The notes beneath the pieces are model-generated. The model saw nothing but the letters and a program-made list of their open reading frames with translations. It was not told the origin of the DNA and did not search any database. The translations under genes and the position numbers were made by a program. Shown piece after piece: positions 24,128 through 36,640 of a stretch of DNA of 64,000 nucleotides (position 1 is its first letter; each line of letters opens with the position of its first letter). This DNA comes from Alligator mississippiensis (lineage: Eukaryota > Chordata > Crocodylia > Alligatoridae): assembly GCF_030867095.1 (NCBI RefSeq), contig NC_081826.1, positions 57,425,501 to 57,489,500 of the forward strand, read 5' to 3'.

Positions 24128-24964
24128 ACAGGTGGGCAAAATATGGCCCGTGGGCCAGATCCTGCCTGGTGATTGGATCCTGCCTGTGGGGGGCACCTAC
24201 CAATTGTCTGAATATGACCTGTGGCCACCCCCGCAGCAGTCCGCATAGGGCTGAACCCAGCCTAAGGCAGCCTGTGCTACGCTCCTGCCTTTGCCTCCTG
24301 GCCCTGGCCCCGGCCAGTACACACAACTTCTGGCAGGGCTGCTCTGGTCCAGCTACAGCTCCATGGGTGGGTGCTGCTCACGTCTTCTCACCTCCGGTGG
24401 TGGCTCCTCCTCCTACTCCTGCCTCTGCAGGTGGAAGGTGGCCAGAAGTTGGAGCCAGAGCTCCACACACTGGGGCAGGAGCAGGGGGAGCTGTCTCTGG
24501 AGGTGAGGGAGCTGCTGCACCAGGAGCAGCCCAGCCAGTATGCTGCACACACTGGCCAGGGTGGGGTCAATGGGTACATGAGATGGGCTGCCCTGGGCAT
24601 GGGCCTGTGGGGCTTAGCCCCATGTGGAGTGATGCAGACTGCACAACTTGGCAAGTTCTGCTGCATGCACCCTCTTCCCTCCCTTCACCCCTGGCTGGTT
24701 CCTGGGACCTAGTACTCAGGCAGTGCCACCACACACACACACATACACATGCCCTTCCCAACTGGGCAGGGAGATGCAGCAAGGGGTTTTCCCATCCTGT
24801 TCCTAAACACCACTCCCCAGCCACCCAGCTGCAGCCCCATCCCACATAGGGAGTTTAGGTGAGTTGTGTATGTGCGGGGTGGGGGTGTGGAACGAGATCT
24901 GGCCTACAACAACTCATCAAAACTCCCTTTGTGACCACCTGGACCAAATAATTGCCCACCCCGG
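24128..24964. mobile_element. Longer hAT-type element related to the one at 22552
   Basis: The left end ACAGGTGGGCAAAATATGG and the right end AATAATTGCCCACCCCGG are inverted. The flanks CTTAGGCC (24120-24127) and CTTAAACC (24965-24972) agree at 6 of 8 positions. The 837-base interior is GC-rich, with a short (CA)n near 24728. Frames of up to 226 codons occur in it in several phases and on both strands, with no transposase motif, so I do not call a gene. It is a non-autonomous element older than the 209-base one. Confidence 0.7.
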
Positions 24965-24972
24965 CTTAAACC

Positions 24973-27829
24973 ATTGGAGGTTTTGTTTTCTTTTCTTTTC
25001 TCATTTTGTTTTTTTGTTTGGCTTTTTTCACTACTGTGGGCATTTCAGCGGCTCATTTGATTATATTTACCATGGTAGACGTCTTAATAGTTTGTTTCAG
25101 TCTATCTTAGGGAAGGAAATCCTATTAAATCATTCTTATCAAAGCTCCTCTTCAATGAACTTCAAATGTATGACAGAAGATGGAATATACATCAATTTAT
25201 TTACATTTTTTTTTTCTTTTTTAATTTGGGAAGCTTGTAATAGGGTGCCTGTGTATCAGAAAGAAAGGAATGAGCATGTATTGATAGGAATAGGAATAGT
25301 TAGTTTATGCATCACTGAGATGCTGGTCAACTGTTATGGGAAGGTATTAGTCTAGTTTTGTTGATTTCAGCTCAGGTGCCTTAATTATACAATTTCCTTG
25401 ATTTCAATGAGAGTTTGATAAAATGGCATTAAAAGTAGTTGTTCCACATTCACCACAGTCATTTTTATTCTTTACCCACATCTTGTGTTTCAAGAGGCAG
25501 ATTTTTGTAAATTGCTAAAGGCACTAATACCGAAGAGGCAGCCAGATTATTTGGCTTAAGAATCAAACTAGCCTCCTAAGACCAGTTATCATCTTTTTGA
25601 CAGATTTGGAAACAGACCACCAGAGCTACACTCAAAACTGTCAAAAAAGTTGTGTTTCAATACTGCTTCTTCCCAGAGGCCTGATTACTGTTTGGTATTC
25701 TTAACTTACTTATCGAATTTTCCCTCAAGTAGTCCTTGTGCTTCAAAATTGTTGAACTGTTCCATCACATTAGGAAGAAGTGCTCATTTCCAGTGCAGTG
25801 CAGCAGTGACAACAAAGCTCAGCCCATATTATGTCACTTCATTCATTTTTCACCTCTTTCCATTGTAATTCATCTTTGACAAGATCTTATTCTGTACCTT
25901 GTATGATCAAAGTCAGCAAAGTTAGTTTTTGGTACACTGAATACAGATCAAAGTCTTTTTGTCTAAAAAGCTTGCATTTGTTTAAGATCAATATTCATAT
26001 TTTATAAAATATCGTAGTTTACTCTCTTCTGTTGTTTGGGTCATTCATCAATAAAATGATAATCATATTTTACATAAAGAACCCCAAAATGGGAAAATTA
26101 CTAACTCCATTGAATAGGCATTATGTTTGTGTATTTTTACAAACTACTCTTCAAGTTCTCCAAAACTGACATTATGAGAGCAAAAATACTATTTCTTCAT
26201 TTTTTTTTCATATTTAAAAAAGAAGAAAGATCAGCAATCATAATGTTCATGAAAGGTACCAGAGAACATTTTGAATCCTTTGTGATGCATAGAAGCAGAT
26301 CACAAAAGTTTTCCTCACACAATGGCCTTACTGATGTGCCTCAGTTTGTGAGTCTATCTTTATTTGTGAGGTGACTGCATCAATTTAATCCTCATCCTTA
26401 CCTGATCCTGTCAGCAAGAATGCCAATTAAAGGCAATTGTAACAATGTCTTTGAGATGTGAACATCTAAAATAGGCACTGAGCTCTAAGTACCTAGATAG
26501 AAAAAAATGGAATGAGACCATGAATAACTCATTGCACCTTATTAAGTTTGAACACAAACAGTTTGACCCAGGTTCAAACCATTGACTAGGAACAAAAGAT
26601 TCTACTTTTCATTATAATTCCTAAAACTATCCACTTCCCTAATGCAGTTGTCTTTTTCATAAATAAAGAGTGTACACACAAGCGCCAGGCAAGTTTGCTG
26701 GTGAGAAACCCATGCAAGGGGCTTGACTTTTCACACACAATTTTTGCTCTTTGCTCCCCAAATTTGTGAGCCCTGTTGTAGTGAAGTGTGCTTAGTTCCC
26801 AGATTTCTCACTTGAATATAAAACCCTACTAAGCTAGTCTAGAAGTACCACTGATGAGCTCCAAAGGGAGCTTGATATAGCCTTCCTGCAGTGTAAGATT
26901 TCTTATTAGGGAGGTGGAGATAGGGTTTTAAATAAGCCTCCAGAGATTCCCTATGGCTTACATCCTGGGTTTTATGATCTTGCCCACATTAAGTGCTTTC
27001 GGAACAATTCCATTACTAGAGGCAGCTTCTAAAAGCATGAGATGATCATCATCCATAGTTACAATTCTCAGTACTGAATAGTGAAGAAATACTGAAACAT
27101 TGTCATCCTGCATTTAGAGTGTCTTCTGCTCTTTTAAAAATGTAATCTCAGACTAGTTTAATTGTAATAAAAGCAAAAATTATGGATAACATATAATCGG
27201 CATGACTTGTCAAGACGTTGAACATGAAGAGTCACCATATTTGCAGTCAGAACAGGACGTTCCTTTACACACTCGCTGTCTCTGAGCTCTGCTCTCAGGT
27301 GAGCGCATCAGAGTGGAATGAGGGAGGGGTATGGACCACGACAGGGTGAAGGGTGACAGTTGAAAGAAATTTATTTTAATTGAGACAGTCCTGGTTTAAA
27401 AATGCATCCTGAGTGTCCCATTGAAAATAAGACAAAATTTAATTAAACCAACAGGACACCCAGGAGAGGCATTTCAAATGGGATTGTCCATGTAAAAACT
27501 AGATGCCTGGTCACCCTATGAACATGATGTCTTATTAAGATGTAAAAATATGAATATTGGACCAAACTTTGCCATTAGAAGCTGCCTCAGTTTCTCAGTC
27601 CATAAAATAGATAGTATAGCAATAGCTATATTATATTCTATCTATATAATATATCTATATTATATTATAGTACTTACAGTAACAAGTACTTACTCCTTAG
27701 GGGTATTGAAAAAATTAATTGTCAAAATCTTTATATGTATTTAATGTTTAATCATTATCAGTGTTTCAGTTAAGAAAATTACCTACATATGAATACAGTT
27801 GTTCATCACACCCAGTCTAAGTCCATGTT
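24973..27829. other. No gene seen
   Basis: The longest frame, starting near 24864 on the plus strand, is Phe-rich and spans a T-rich tract and the end of the hAT element. It has no family resemblance. There is a simple AT-rich tract at 27630-27670. Confidence 0.5.
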
Positions 27830-28870
27830 GCTTACTTCAAGCTATCTAAACATAGACCTGATGCAGCACATGCAGCTGTTTGCTGTTCCTGGGAGCCACA
27901 CATGGAAACTGATGTAAGTAACTCATGGTGGGGAATGGGTTGGTGGGATCAGGGAGTCTAGTGGGTCTATGGGAGGAGTTGGGATTGGGGGAGGGGATGG
28001 CAAGTCTACAGGATGGGGGGGGGTCCATGGATTGGGAGGGGAGGGTGTTGTCTGGTCAGGGTAGAGGGTTGAGAAACTAAACATAACCCATTCAGGGTCA
28101 GGGGTGTTAGAACCATGGAGTTTTGAATCTGGGGTGGCTGGGCTAGCAGGCAGAGGCTGGATCCTCAGTGCCACCACACAGTTGGTCAGACACCAGACCC
28201 GACCAAGTTTGTTCCGCTCATAAAGATATTAATGAGGAGTCAGGAGACTGGGAGAATTTATAGGCACTGCAAGCCCCTGATAGGAGGTGTATAAAACCCC
28301 TCCTACTTCCTGTGGGGCTTGTCCCCAATGTCCCCAGTGTTGCTTGTGCACATATTTGTTGGACCTCTGCCTTTCTCTTTTTGGTCCTGTCTGATCCTAG
28401 ACTCAACACAATCCCTATCCCTGTTCTGTTTAGACCTGCCAGCTCTGATCTACCTTCCTATCTGACCATGATACTGTCTCAACCCTTGGCCTGAAGTCCT
28501 GGACCTTGACTGATACCTGGTGTTAACCCAGCCTATTTACAGTAATTTGCTGAGTGACCACTTATGTCCCAGTCAATCCTGACAATGGGGGTGGGAATAG
28601 TCCTGGGGCTGGGGCGAGCATCTGGGCTTTTTCCATCCATAGGGCTGCACTGCACATACATGCAGGCATTCAGGAAATTGGGTTAATCCTTTCTTAGATA
28701 AGGTTAACCTGATCTAGATCTTAGATAGAGTAGACTATTTTGGGTGATTTACATATGCCTGCGTGTAACACCTGCTCCCTTGTCCCTGCATGTGTAAATG
28801 CCTGCCCAAGAGCACCTAATCTGAAGAAGTTTACACCCAAGTAAACTGAACCTGGATCAAATGAATGTGT
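27830..28870. repeat. Interspersed repeat related to 8035-8590, interrupted
   Basis: The left part ('gatgcagcacatgcagctg', 'gtaagtaactcatgg') and the right part ('ggggctggggcgagcatctg', 'ttcttagataaggttaac') resemble the two sides of the repeat at 8035-8590. The middle, from about 28105 to 28584, appears to be a separate insertion. Confidence 0.4.
28105..28584 (+). mobile_element. Possible solo LTR with TATA box
   Basis: About 480 bases run from TGTTAGAACC to AATCCTGACA, giving TG...CA ends and a typical LTR length. A TATAAAA box lies at 28290-28296 within 'gtgtataaaacccctcc'. It is absent from the related repeat at 8035-8590, as expected for an insertion. The target duplication is not clear, and no AATAAA was found. 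The call is tentative. Confidence 0.35.
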
Positions 28871-31119
28871 AGATGTGCCCAGTGTCATAGGTATCATTAT
28901 CTAGGGCTTCTCTGTCCCTAGACAAGAGAGGCTGATCCAACAAAATACAGTTTATTAAAGTTAACTGAATATTTACAAATGGCAGGCCTAAGGTTTAGCC
29001 ATGTCTTTGAAGACTGTTCTGAGACACTAAATTTAGATGACTCATACTGAAATCCTCTTACTCTGTCTTCAGGAATTACAGCCTGAAGCTTCTTTTTGTT
29101 CTGGATGTAGAGCACCCAGAATATTCAAACAAGTCTGATTTAAAAACAGGTGTTCTGCCTAAAGATTGCTTCTGCCTGGTAGAGTTACATGCTGAAGTCA
29201 AAGCAACTACACCTTTTTCTCAGTAGCATCCAGCTGGACACTTGGTTAAATTGGTAATCTGTTCTCTGTTTATACCTTAAAGTTAAGCACCAAGCATGTC
29301 ACTTGAGCATTGTCAAACTCATAGAAGTCTCTTTGCCAGAGTCATCAAATAACAAAGCCTACATGTATCAGTTTGCCTTCAGCTTCTTTGTACAACTGCC
29401 AAACTAGCATCAGTATGTAGAATTAGACTTGCTTACAGCAGCAAAAACTGAAACTATGCATTAATTAGATAATTAACATGCTGAAAGTCCTTATTAATCA
29501 CTTACCCCGCCATTCTCAGAAGTCTCTGAGGGCTCATATTGTTTCCCCACAGGGTTTTGTGCATTTTTAAACAATTTTATTATGAAGCTTCCTTTTTCCC
29601 ACATTGGATTGATACTCAATTATTTTCACAGTAATAGCAAAATTTTGCAGAGCTGTGACCCTTAAACCGTAGGCATATTCAGAGATAACTGCAATGCCAC
29701 TGCCATGTAGTAAGTACCTCCTTTTATTGATATCCATATATACCTCTCCTTGGAGCACAGTATGATCCATATATTTGACTGGTGGTCTGCTAAACTGTCA
29801 TGTATCAGTTGATAACATCAGTTCACAGGCTTGTCACCATTCTCGTACTTTTAGAAGTTTCCCTTCTTGTAGATTCTGAGTTCTTCCAAGCACCAAATTG
29901 GTCATGCAAACAGAAACTCATATCTGATACAACTTCTCGTTTGTTAACAGTAATAATAACGTTCTTCTACCCCATAACAAATTTAAACTGACAAAAATCC
30001 AAGGGCCAGATGAATACTGTCTCTTCATGACCTTATCTCCTATTAAAGGGTTAAGGGCATTAAAAAAGAATAAGCCACATAATATATAGAACTATATTAC
30101 TCAAATAGGATTTCTATCTTTTGCTGTTGTTTCATAATAATATATCAGGATTCATTGTCCTAATAATATAATCACCTTTTTCTTGGCTTTTGCAGATAAC
30201 ATTGTGGCTCTCTTGGGGATCAGACCTCTTCAGGCAATCATTCTTTACTTGTTGCTTTATCATTACTACTGTTCTTTTGCCATTCCTTCAGTGGATGCTT
30301 CCTATGAACAATTCTCTTAATCCATGCAGGTTTCACAAAAGCATCTTCTGCATATCTCAGTACTTCCATTCGTAACTCACGTATGTTCTTTTATAAAACT
30401 CTCAGTCCTTTAACAGGCTGCAGCACAAAGCAAGTAGATTCTTAAGACGTCCACATGCCATTCCTCTTCTTGTCTTTAGCAAACCAGTGCCAAAGGTGAT
30501 AGTGGACAAACTTTAAGTAGAAAAAATATGAAGATGAGGCAGCTTTGTGGCTGTTCTTTCTCTTAATCACCAAAAGATGGGGAAAATACACTGATCAGGC
30601 CACAGTGTTCATAGGATCTAATGCAAACAATTCTGTGTGTTTCTAGTGTGTTTTTTCTTCATGCTAATAATAGAAAAGTGGCAGGAAAAAGTACTACAGT
30701 AAGTTACAAGTGGGACATCTCTTTGTAAAGGTGTCATAGAAGGTGTTTGGGTGATCCATTTTCTGGGGGCTCCCTCAGTGCACAGATCATGGAGGCAGAA
30801 TCTGGCACATGAATAATTTCTTTCTCCTGTAAATTCTTATTAAGAAGTATAAGAATCACCATGGTACTTAGCACTCTATTTCTGTGCTTCAATTCCCTGT
30901 TTTCTACAACCAGAGGTTTCAGTCTGCCATCTTTGGTGTAGTTCATGTAATATGTACAATCCACTTTTGGGAGAAACTGAAAAATTCAGTGAAGTATTTT
31001 CTACTCTTCAACCTCAACTCATGGTTTCCGGGAGTACATGTACCTCCAAACCTTCCTACTTGCCATTTATAAGTTTTGAAATAATTCCAGTTGATCCTTT
31101 CTCCACCCTCCCAAATTAC
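28871..31119. other. No gene seen
   Basis: AT-rich unique DNA. The minus-strand frame at 30734-30964 has no recognisable motif and no splice context that I trust. Confidence 0.5.
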
Positions 31120-31889
31120 TAGGGGTGTGCAAAACAGACCCAATTTGATTCGGATTTGGCCTGAATCAGGGACAGTAATTCTATTTGTTGATTTGGATCA
31201 CTGCCCCCAGTTTGATTCAACTGAATCCAAATCTGAAGATTTGATGCTGATTCAGAGAATCAGTGATTCAGCCATTGACACAGCTTTAAGTGTTTTTTTC
31301 TACATACCTCCAGGTATCAGGCGTGACTTGTGAATGCTGCGATGCTGGGGTTGATGGAGCTCCGTGGTGAATCCAGAAGTGGTTTGAACGTACTTCTGGT
31401 CCGCTTCTGGGTCCACCAGAGAGCACACTGGGGCCCCACCCTGGCTCAGCAATCAGCTGTGGGGGGACCCTGGGTGCCCCCCAGACCCAGGAGACACCAG
31501 TCGCTGAGCCAGGAGGGCGTGGGGGTGCCCCCTGTGCACTCCCCAACAGACCCAGAAGTGGATCAGAATTACTTCTGGTCAACTTCTGGGTCTGCTGCCA
31601 AGCACTCTAGGGAGCCCCCACACTCCTGTGGGATGCTCTATGCACCCCAGCATTGTAGCATTCATGAGTTCCCTGATACCTTGAGGTATGTAGAAAAAAC
31701 ATTTAAAGCTGTGTCTATGTCCATATCATTGAATCTTTCCAAATCTGTCCGAATCGATTCAGAGGGCTCCAATTCAATTCAGAAGGATTAAAGGATCTCC
31801 TGATTCAATTTGGATTTGGAGATTCAGCCACTGAATTGAGCCAAATCTCCACTTAATTGAATCAGGGACCGAAGCTTTGCACAGCCCTA
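31120..31889. mobile_element. Complete TAGGG-ended MITE, 770 bases
   Basis: The left end TAGGGGTGTGCAAAAC and the right end, read in reverse as TAGGGCTGTGCAAAGCTT, are inverted. The flanks CAAATTAC (31112-31119) and ATAATTAC (31890-31897) agree at 6 of 8 positions, which suggests the hAT class. The outer arms are packed with GATTCAG/CTGAATC words and can fold on themselves. The centre is GC-rich. The 98- and 153-codon frames in the centre lie on opposite strands of the same sequence and are not genes. Confidence 0.8.
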
Positions 31890-31897
31890 ATAATTAC

Positions 31898-34019
31898 CTT
31901 TGGATCATGGCTTCAAGCACTAGCTTTCTTTTAGGGCAGAAAGAGAAAAAAAATTATGTGCTCTGCTAATTCTATTTCAGATCCTAGGCCACATGAAAAG
32001 AGTTTCCTCAGGTATTTCCCAGGATGTGGTCTCCTCCCAAACCCTTTTGGAGCATCTCCAGGAATTGGAACATATGTTTCCTGGGGAGAAGTAGCAGTGG
32101 AATATATTTATTCCCCATATTTGTGTTGTTGCTAATTGTCCCTGGGGAACATGCCTGCATGAGCACTATGATGCACAACAAGTTGCCCTGGGTGGGGTAA
32201 GGGAGGCTGGGGCCAGCACCTGGGCTGGCCCCAGCATCCTTATCTGGGGTCCTGGGGGCCTTCTAGGGCTCCATCAATGGTGATCTGGGAGTGCAAAGTC
32301 TGGCCAGCAGCCAGAGTGTGGCTCTGGCTGACCAGACTTCAGTTTCAGGGGGTGCATGCTGCAGTCATGTACGCCACCCCATTTTTTTTCTGGCATGGGT
32401 TTTTTTGATGCCAGGATCTCCCAGTATCAAAAAACCCCACTGAGTTGCAAATTAGCAGCAAAGTGAATGTCTGCATGTGTGGCAAGTGTGGTTCCTTCTT
32501 ATGGAAAACATCACCTCTGGTTTAATTATGTCATATAACATCACCTTAATTGAATCATTAGCTGAAACCCATTCTCTATGGAGCAGAAATCAGGACAGGG
32601 AGGGGAAAATTACCCTAATCCCTTGTACGGCTGGTCCTACCCCTACCACAAATAAATATTTTTTTAAAAGGAAAGTGAACTTGACTTAAATACAGAATGT
32701 ATTTGAATAATCATTTTTTCTTCTACAGCAAATGATCAAGGGGGAAAAGGACAGCTATGTTAGATAAGAATTTTAATGTGGGCCTTGGAAAAGAAAGACT
32801 ATTTGGTAAACCAATTTTTCCTTCTCCCCCCAAAAAATCATGGCAGTGTCCTTTAAATCGCTTAGCTATTACTTTGTCACCTCATTTTAAGGCATTCTTG
32901 GTTTTAGTAAATCATTGAGACGGAGACTGTATATATATATATTTTTTTTTTCCTGTTACTTTTCTATTACTAGCATGAGCAAGAAACTCACTAGGGAGCA
33001 TTGTTTCCAGAATAGATTGTGCTAGGTCCCAATTTCTCCTTTATTTGCATTGGTGCCCTGCAGCATTTCTTAGTTCTATTACTTGAAAAGCTCAACTACT
33101 GTGCTATATTTACCTGATCACTTTAGAGCAGAAATTTCAATCAGCTGAATTCATTTTGGGGCCACTAGTTTCTTGGTAGTATAGTGGTCAGTACCTATAA
33201 CAAACATGCTGGAGACTAGATAGGGCTGTATTCCCTGACAGAGAGGTCAAAATTACATTTTTGCTGGTAAGTGGTACAAGCTCAATTAATACACAAATCA
33301 TTTAAAACCAGATTGGACAAAGCAGTCAATAGAATTCTGCTGGGAGTAATTTTGCATTTGCAGAGGGATCTGTCTATTCAGCTGGACTGCCTGAAGGTTG
33401 CTGTAACCTATGCCTGAGGGCTGGCCCTGCACACAGCAGCCCCGGGATCACCAAAGGCACATAAATTGGTGTTTCTATGCCTTTGTATTTCCTCCCATTC
33501 CAGCCTGCACTCCATTCTCCTCAACTTCCTCAACCAAAGGATCTGGCCCAAATATTTACTCTTTGTTCCTGTGCCATTTCTAAGCTATATTGTTACTTCA
33601 ATATAATGCTACTGGGAACATGGAAAGGAAATTGTTCATGTTAACATAATTCTAAAGGTCTTGGCAAACATTTTAAAACAAAACTTTCCAAGTGACAACA
33701 CAGGTAAAAATGGAATGTTTAAAGCAAGCTGGGACCTATCTTGCATGGCATGCAGCCTCCAGAGTTTAAAATTGGACTTGCAATTAGACAGGTCTGAGAA
33801 CATACTGTGAAATCCTGGCTCCACTGAAGTCAACGCTAACATTTCTGGGATTTCACCTTTTGTCCTTTATATAAATATTATTTTTATATTATGAATTCTT
33901 TATCTACTTTATTATTAATTATTATACATTATTACTTTCCCTCCATGCATACAGCAAAGTGAACCAACGGACATAACCAAGTGAATCAATTGACATGCTA
34001 TGCTGACAGCAATTGTAGC
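31898..34019. other. No gene seen; one repeat at about 32090-32480
   Basis: The stretch 32090-32480 ('ctgggctggccccagcatcc', 'tttttttgatgccaggatct') resembles 38740-39130 ('actgggctggctccagcagc', 'tttttttgatccccagatat'), so both belong to an interspersed repeat of unknown class. There is a short (TA)n at 32932. The rest is unassigned. Confidence 0.4.
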
Positions 34020-34555
34020 TAATCCATTGCGGTATGAAGGGCTACATTCACAAAGGCATTTAGATGCCTGAGGTGAACATTATACACCTGTGTCCAAAAC
34101 TGGTCATCAAAACCTCTGTTTAGTTGCCAGCTAACCCAGTAATTATCTGACATCTGTAGGTGCTCAATTCTTGCCATTAAATGCCCTAGATACCTAACAT
34201 TTTCCATTTCCATATGCCCAGAATTGTACCCATCTTGATAGGGCTGAGCCCTTTGGTGCTTGTCTTGTACCTGAGCCTCATAAAGATCCTCAAATTAGAT
34301 ATTGCCTCTTCAAGTTCCATAAGGGGAACATCTCAGTAGACATTCTTTGAGCATATCTAATGCCCAACTAGAGAATTTTTCACAGTATGAAAGACAGTGA
34401 GAGCTGATCCACTTCTGTTCAAATCACAGCTAGAGGAAGAGGCAGTGCATATACCCCTCCATTATCCAATACTTCACTGATTAGAACACTCGCTTGGAAT
34501 GAGGGAAATGTAATTTCATTTTCCTCCTCTTACCACACTGCCCAGGAGTAAGCTG
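34020..34555 (+). repeat. Interspersed repeat ending in a tRNA-like segment, copy 1
   Basis: The body has words such as 'ggcatttagatgcctgagg' and 'gggctgagccctttgg'. Near 34472-34520 there is a tRNA-like stretch ('tcactgattagaacactcgc', 'ttggaatgagggaaatg') that resembles an A-box arm. A similar arrangement occurs at 36050-36640. It is probably an old SINE or LINE-derived family. It cannot be a functional tRNA because the stems do not pair. Confidence 0.35.
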
Positions 34556-35493
34556 TAACCTGAACATAGGCTATTGGAATGCAGAGAGAAATTCACCTTT
34601 CTGGAAATGTGTGAATGGGGAAGAGACAGCCAGCAGGGATATTCCCCACTTTCCCCTTCCTGCATGGCAAGCAGAGCAACACCAGAATGAGGGGCTCTGG
34701 CATGGCAATTCTGCAGCATCCTGAGCCTGAGGATCGGTGAGGGAAGGGGATGGAGCCGGGGTGAGGAGCAGGCTGGAAGGGGAGAGACACGGGGAGTGTT
34801 GAGGGAGGAAAGTTCAAGAAGCAGTGAGAAAATGCCATAGGGAGGAGGGAGCTGAGGAAGAGCAGTTCAGAGCAGTTCACCAGAAGGGCAGAGCTGCTGG
34901 ATTACCCAGGCTGAGCTGGGTGAGGGCAGCAAGCTGGGGAGCAGCCAGAGGAGTTGCTGCCGACTAAGGGAAGATCCGCTGTGGAAGGGTGGGTCCGGGA
35001 AGCTGCATGTGGCTCACTTGGGGAACAGAGCCAGTTGTGCACCCCAGTGAAGAGGGACTGGGATAAGCCCATGGAAGAACCCAGTGGAGGGCTGGGGAAG
35101 ACCCTGGAGCTCAACCAGGATGGGCAGTGCTGGAGCCCAGAAGTACCCATTGGGGAAGAGTTGGGACAGGAGCTGGGAGATGACATGAGGCCTGACAGGG
35201 AAGCCCCATATGTCCCTGCAGCTGGTCAGAGCCAGAAGGAGAGCCATCAGAGTGGGAGCAGTCCCTCTGGAGGGCTCAGGCCTTAGAGTCAAGGTGGGGC
35301 ATGAAGCTCTAGACAGCATCAAGGCCAGAAGCAGCAACCAAAGGGATGGGCCCTATTGGGACTGAGGGGCATAGCAGGATGCTGAAAAGTCCCATAATTC
35401 AGTTTGCAGTGAGAACTTGTTAGACACAAGAGTATATCAATGGAGGCTGGTCAGTCAAGCTTTAAGTTAGTTTTCCTAAATTATTGTTTACAG
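34556..35493. other. Purine/GC-rich segment, no convincing gene
   Basis: The plus-strand frame at 34954-35286 is rich in Gly, Glu, Ser and Pro, and the opposite strand is equally open. This is a composition effect. The segment may be part of an unrecognised LTR or repeat, but I cannot define ends. Confidence 0.35.
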
Positions 35494-35667
35494 CAGTGGT
35501 TACCAACCTTTTTTTTTCTGCGACCTGCTGCTGGGAGTGGAGTGTGGTGGTGGTGGTGGCAGCCCAGAAATGAGGGAGCTCCTGGCACACGGTGCAGCTC
35601 ATCTTTTGTGTGTGGTGCCACTGGCATTGCCCCCATGACCCTCATTTGGGCTGGTTTTGAAGAACTT
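35494..35667. mobile_element. hAT-like MITE, CAGTGGTTACCAACC end
   Basis: The left end CAGTGGTTACCAACC is a typical hAT/Charlie-like terminus. The right end, read in reverse as AAAGTTCTTCAAAACC, is a plausible decayed partner. No target duplication is visible. Confidence 0.4.
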
Positions 35668-36049
35668 TATTAACACAAAGCCATGATGAGTTTAGTCATG
35701 GGGACATTAGCTTGAGCCAAAAAATAGCGGAGGATGAGCTGACAGCCAGGGAGCAGTTCTCCCTCGTACAGTGGGCAGTGCAGGTGAAAAGATATCACCA
35801 AGGCAGAGTGAGCTCCAAGACAGAAACACCTGTTCTAGCCCTAGATGTGGTAAGGGTGGGGTAAAGAGGAGGTTGGAGCTCCACAAAGTCTCCAAGGAAG
35901 AACACCAAGACGTGGCAGGAAAGAAGGAACAACTAACAGGACATGTGGGTAATGCTATTCTTAAGATCTCACCCTGATGTCACAAGGAGGTGGGACGCCA
36001 GATTAGAGAGGACTCAAGCCCTATAATACCTACCAGTGACAGAATGTCA

Positions 36050-36640
36050 TTTCACTTTACAAGACATAATAATGATTTACTGGGGCAGAGAGTTCAAGCA
36101 AGAGAGCATGACTGTAGACCCTCATGGTTAGGGCATTCAGTGTCACTCTGAATGTCCCATTCTTCAAGGACTCTTAATGTAATTTATCCAGTGACTGTTT
36201 AATGTAAAATATCTAGACAGTCTTTGGGTCAGGGCTTAGGTTCTGAAGTACCTTAGGCAGAACACTTACTGTGACTATAATGAAGCTCACTGCAATGTGC
36301 CTAATTCTCCCCTTGTACTCCCCAGGGATAGAATCCTAGGATCTACATAAAATATATATTTTTTGGAGATTCAAGCAGCCATAAATGGGATTTATAGAAG
36401 TCAGCAGGCTCAATGGGAAGTCATTGAAACTAACAGCAGAAATACTGAGGGAAGAAAGAGATTTCATCCCCATCCCTCAAAATAGTAAGGAGCTTAATTC
36501 AAGGCTGGGAGAGGCGCCTCTTTCCTGGAGTAAGGCCAGCAAGCTGTTCAGGCCAGAGACAGTATGATTCCATAACCTTATTGTTAGGGCACTCACATGA
36601 GAGAGAAAAAATTATTTGTGAAAATTTATTTATAATTAAT
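36050..36640 (+). repeat. Interspersed repeat with tRNA-like segments, copy 2
   Basis: Two tRNA-like stretches are present: near 36120 ('tcatggttagggcattcagt') and near 36570 ('attgttagggcactcacatg'). They flank a body containing 'gcagaacacttactg' and 'gcctaattctcccc'. It is similar in type to 34020-34555. The 60-codon frame inside it is not a gene. Confidence 0.35.

Noticed and set aside
24169..24849. A 226-codon plus-strand frame, Pro/Ala/Gly-rich
   Set aside because: It lies wholly inside a hAT element. Overlapping frames of similar length exist in other phases and on the other strand. There is no domain and no start context, so it is a GC-composition artefact.
24864..25355. A 163-codon frame rich in Phe and aromatic residues
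   Set aside because: It runs from a transposon end through T-rich unique DNA. The composition mimics membrane segments, but there is no family signal or conserved start.
31330..31791. A 153-codon frame in the TAGGG element
   Set aside because: The opposite strand is open over the same stretch, and the truncated copy at 14899-15288 has unrelated frames. No selection for coding is visible.
34472..34545. A possible tRNA gene
   Set aside because: The A-box-like arm is present, but acceptor and T stems cannot be paired and there is no TTCGA-type B box. It is treated as part of an old repeat.
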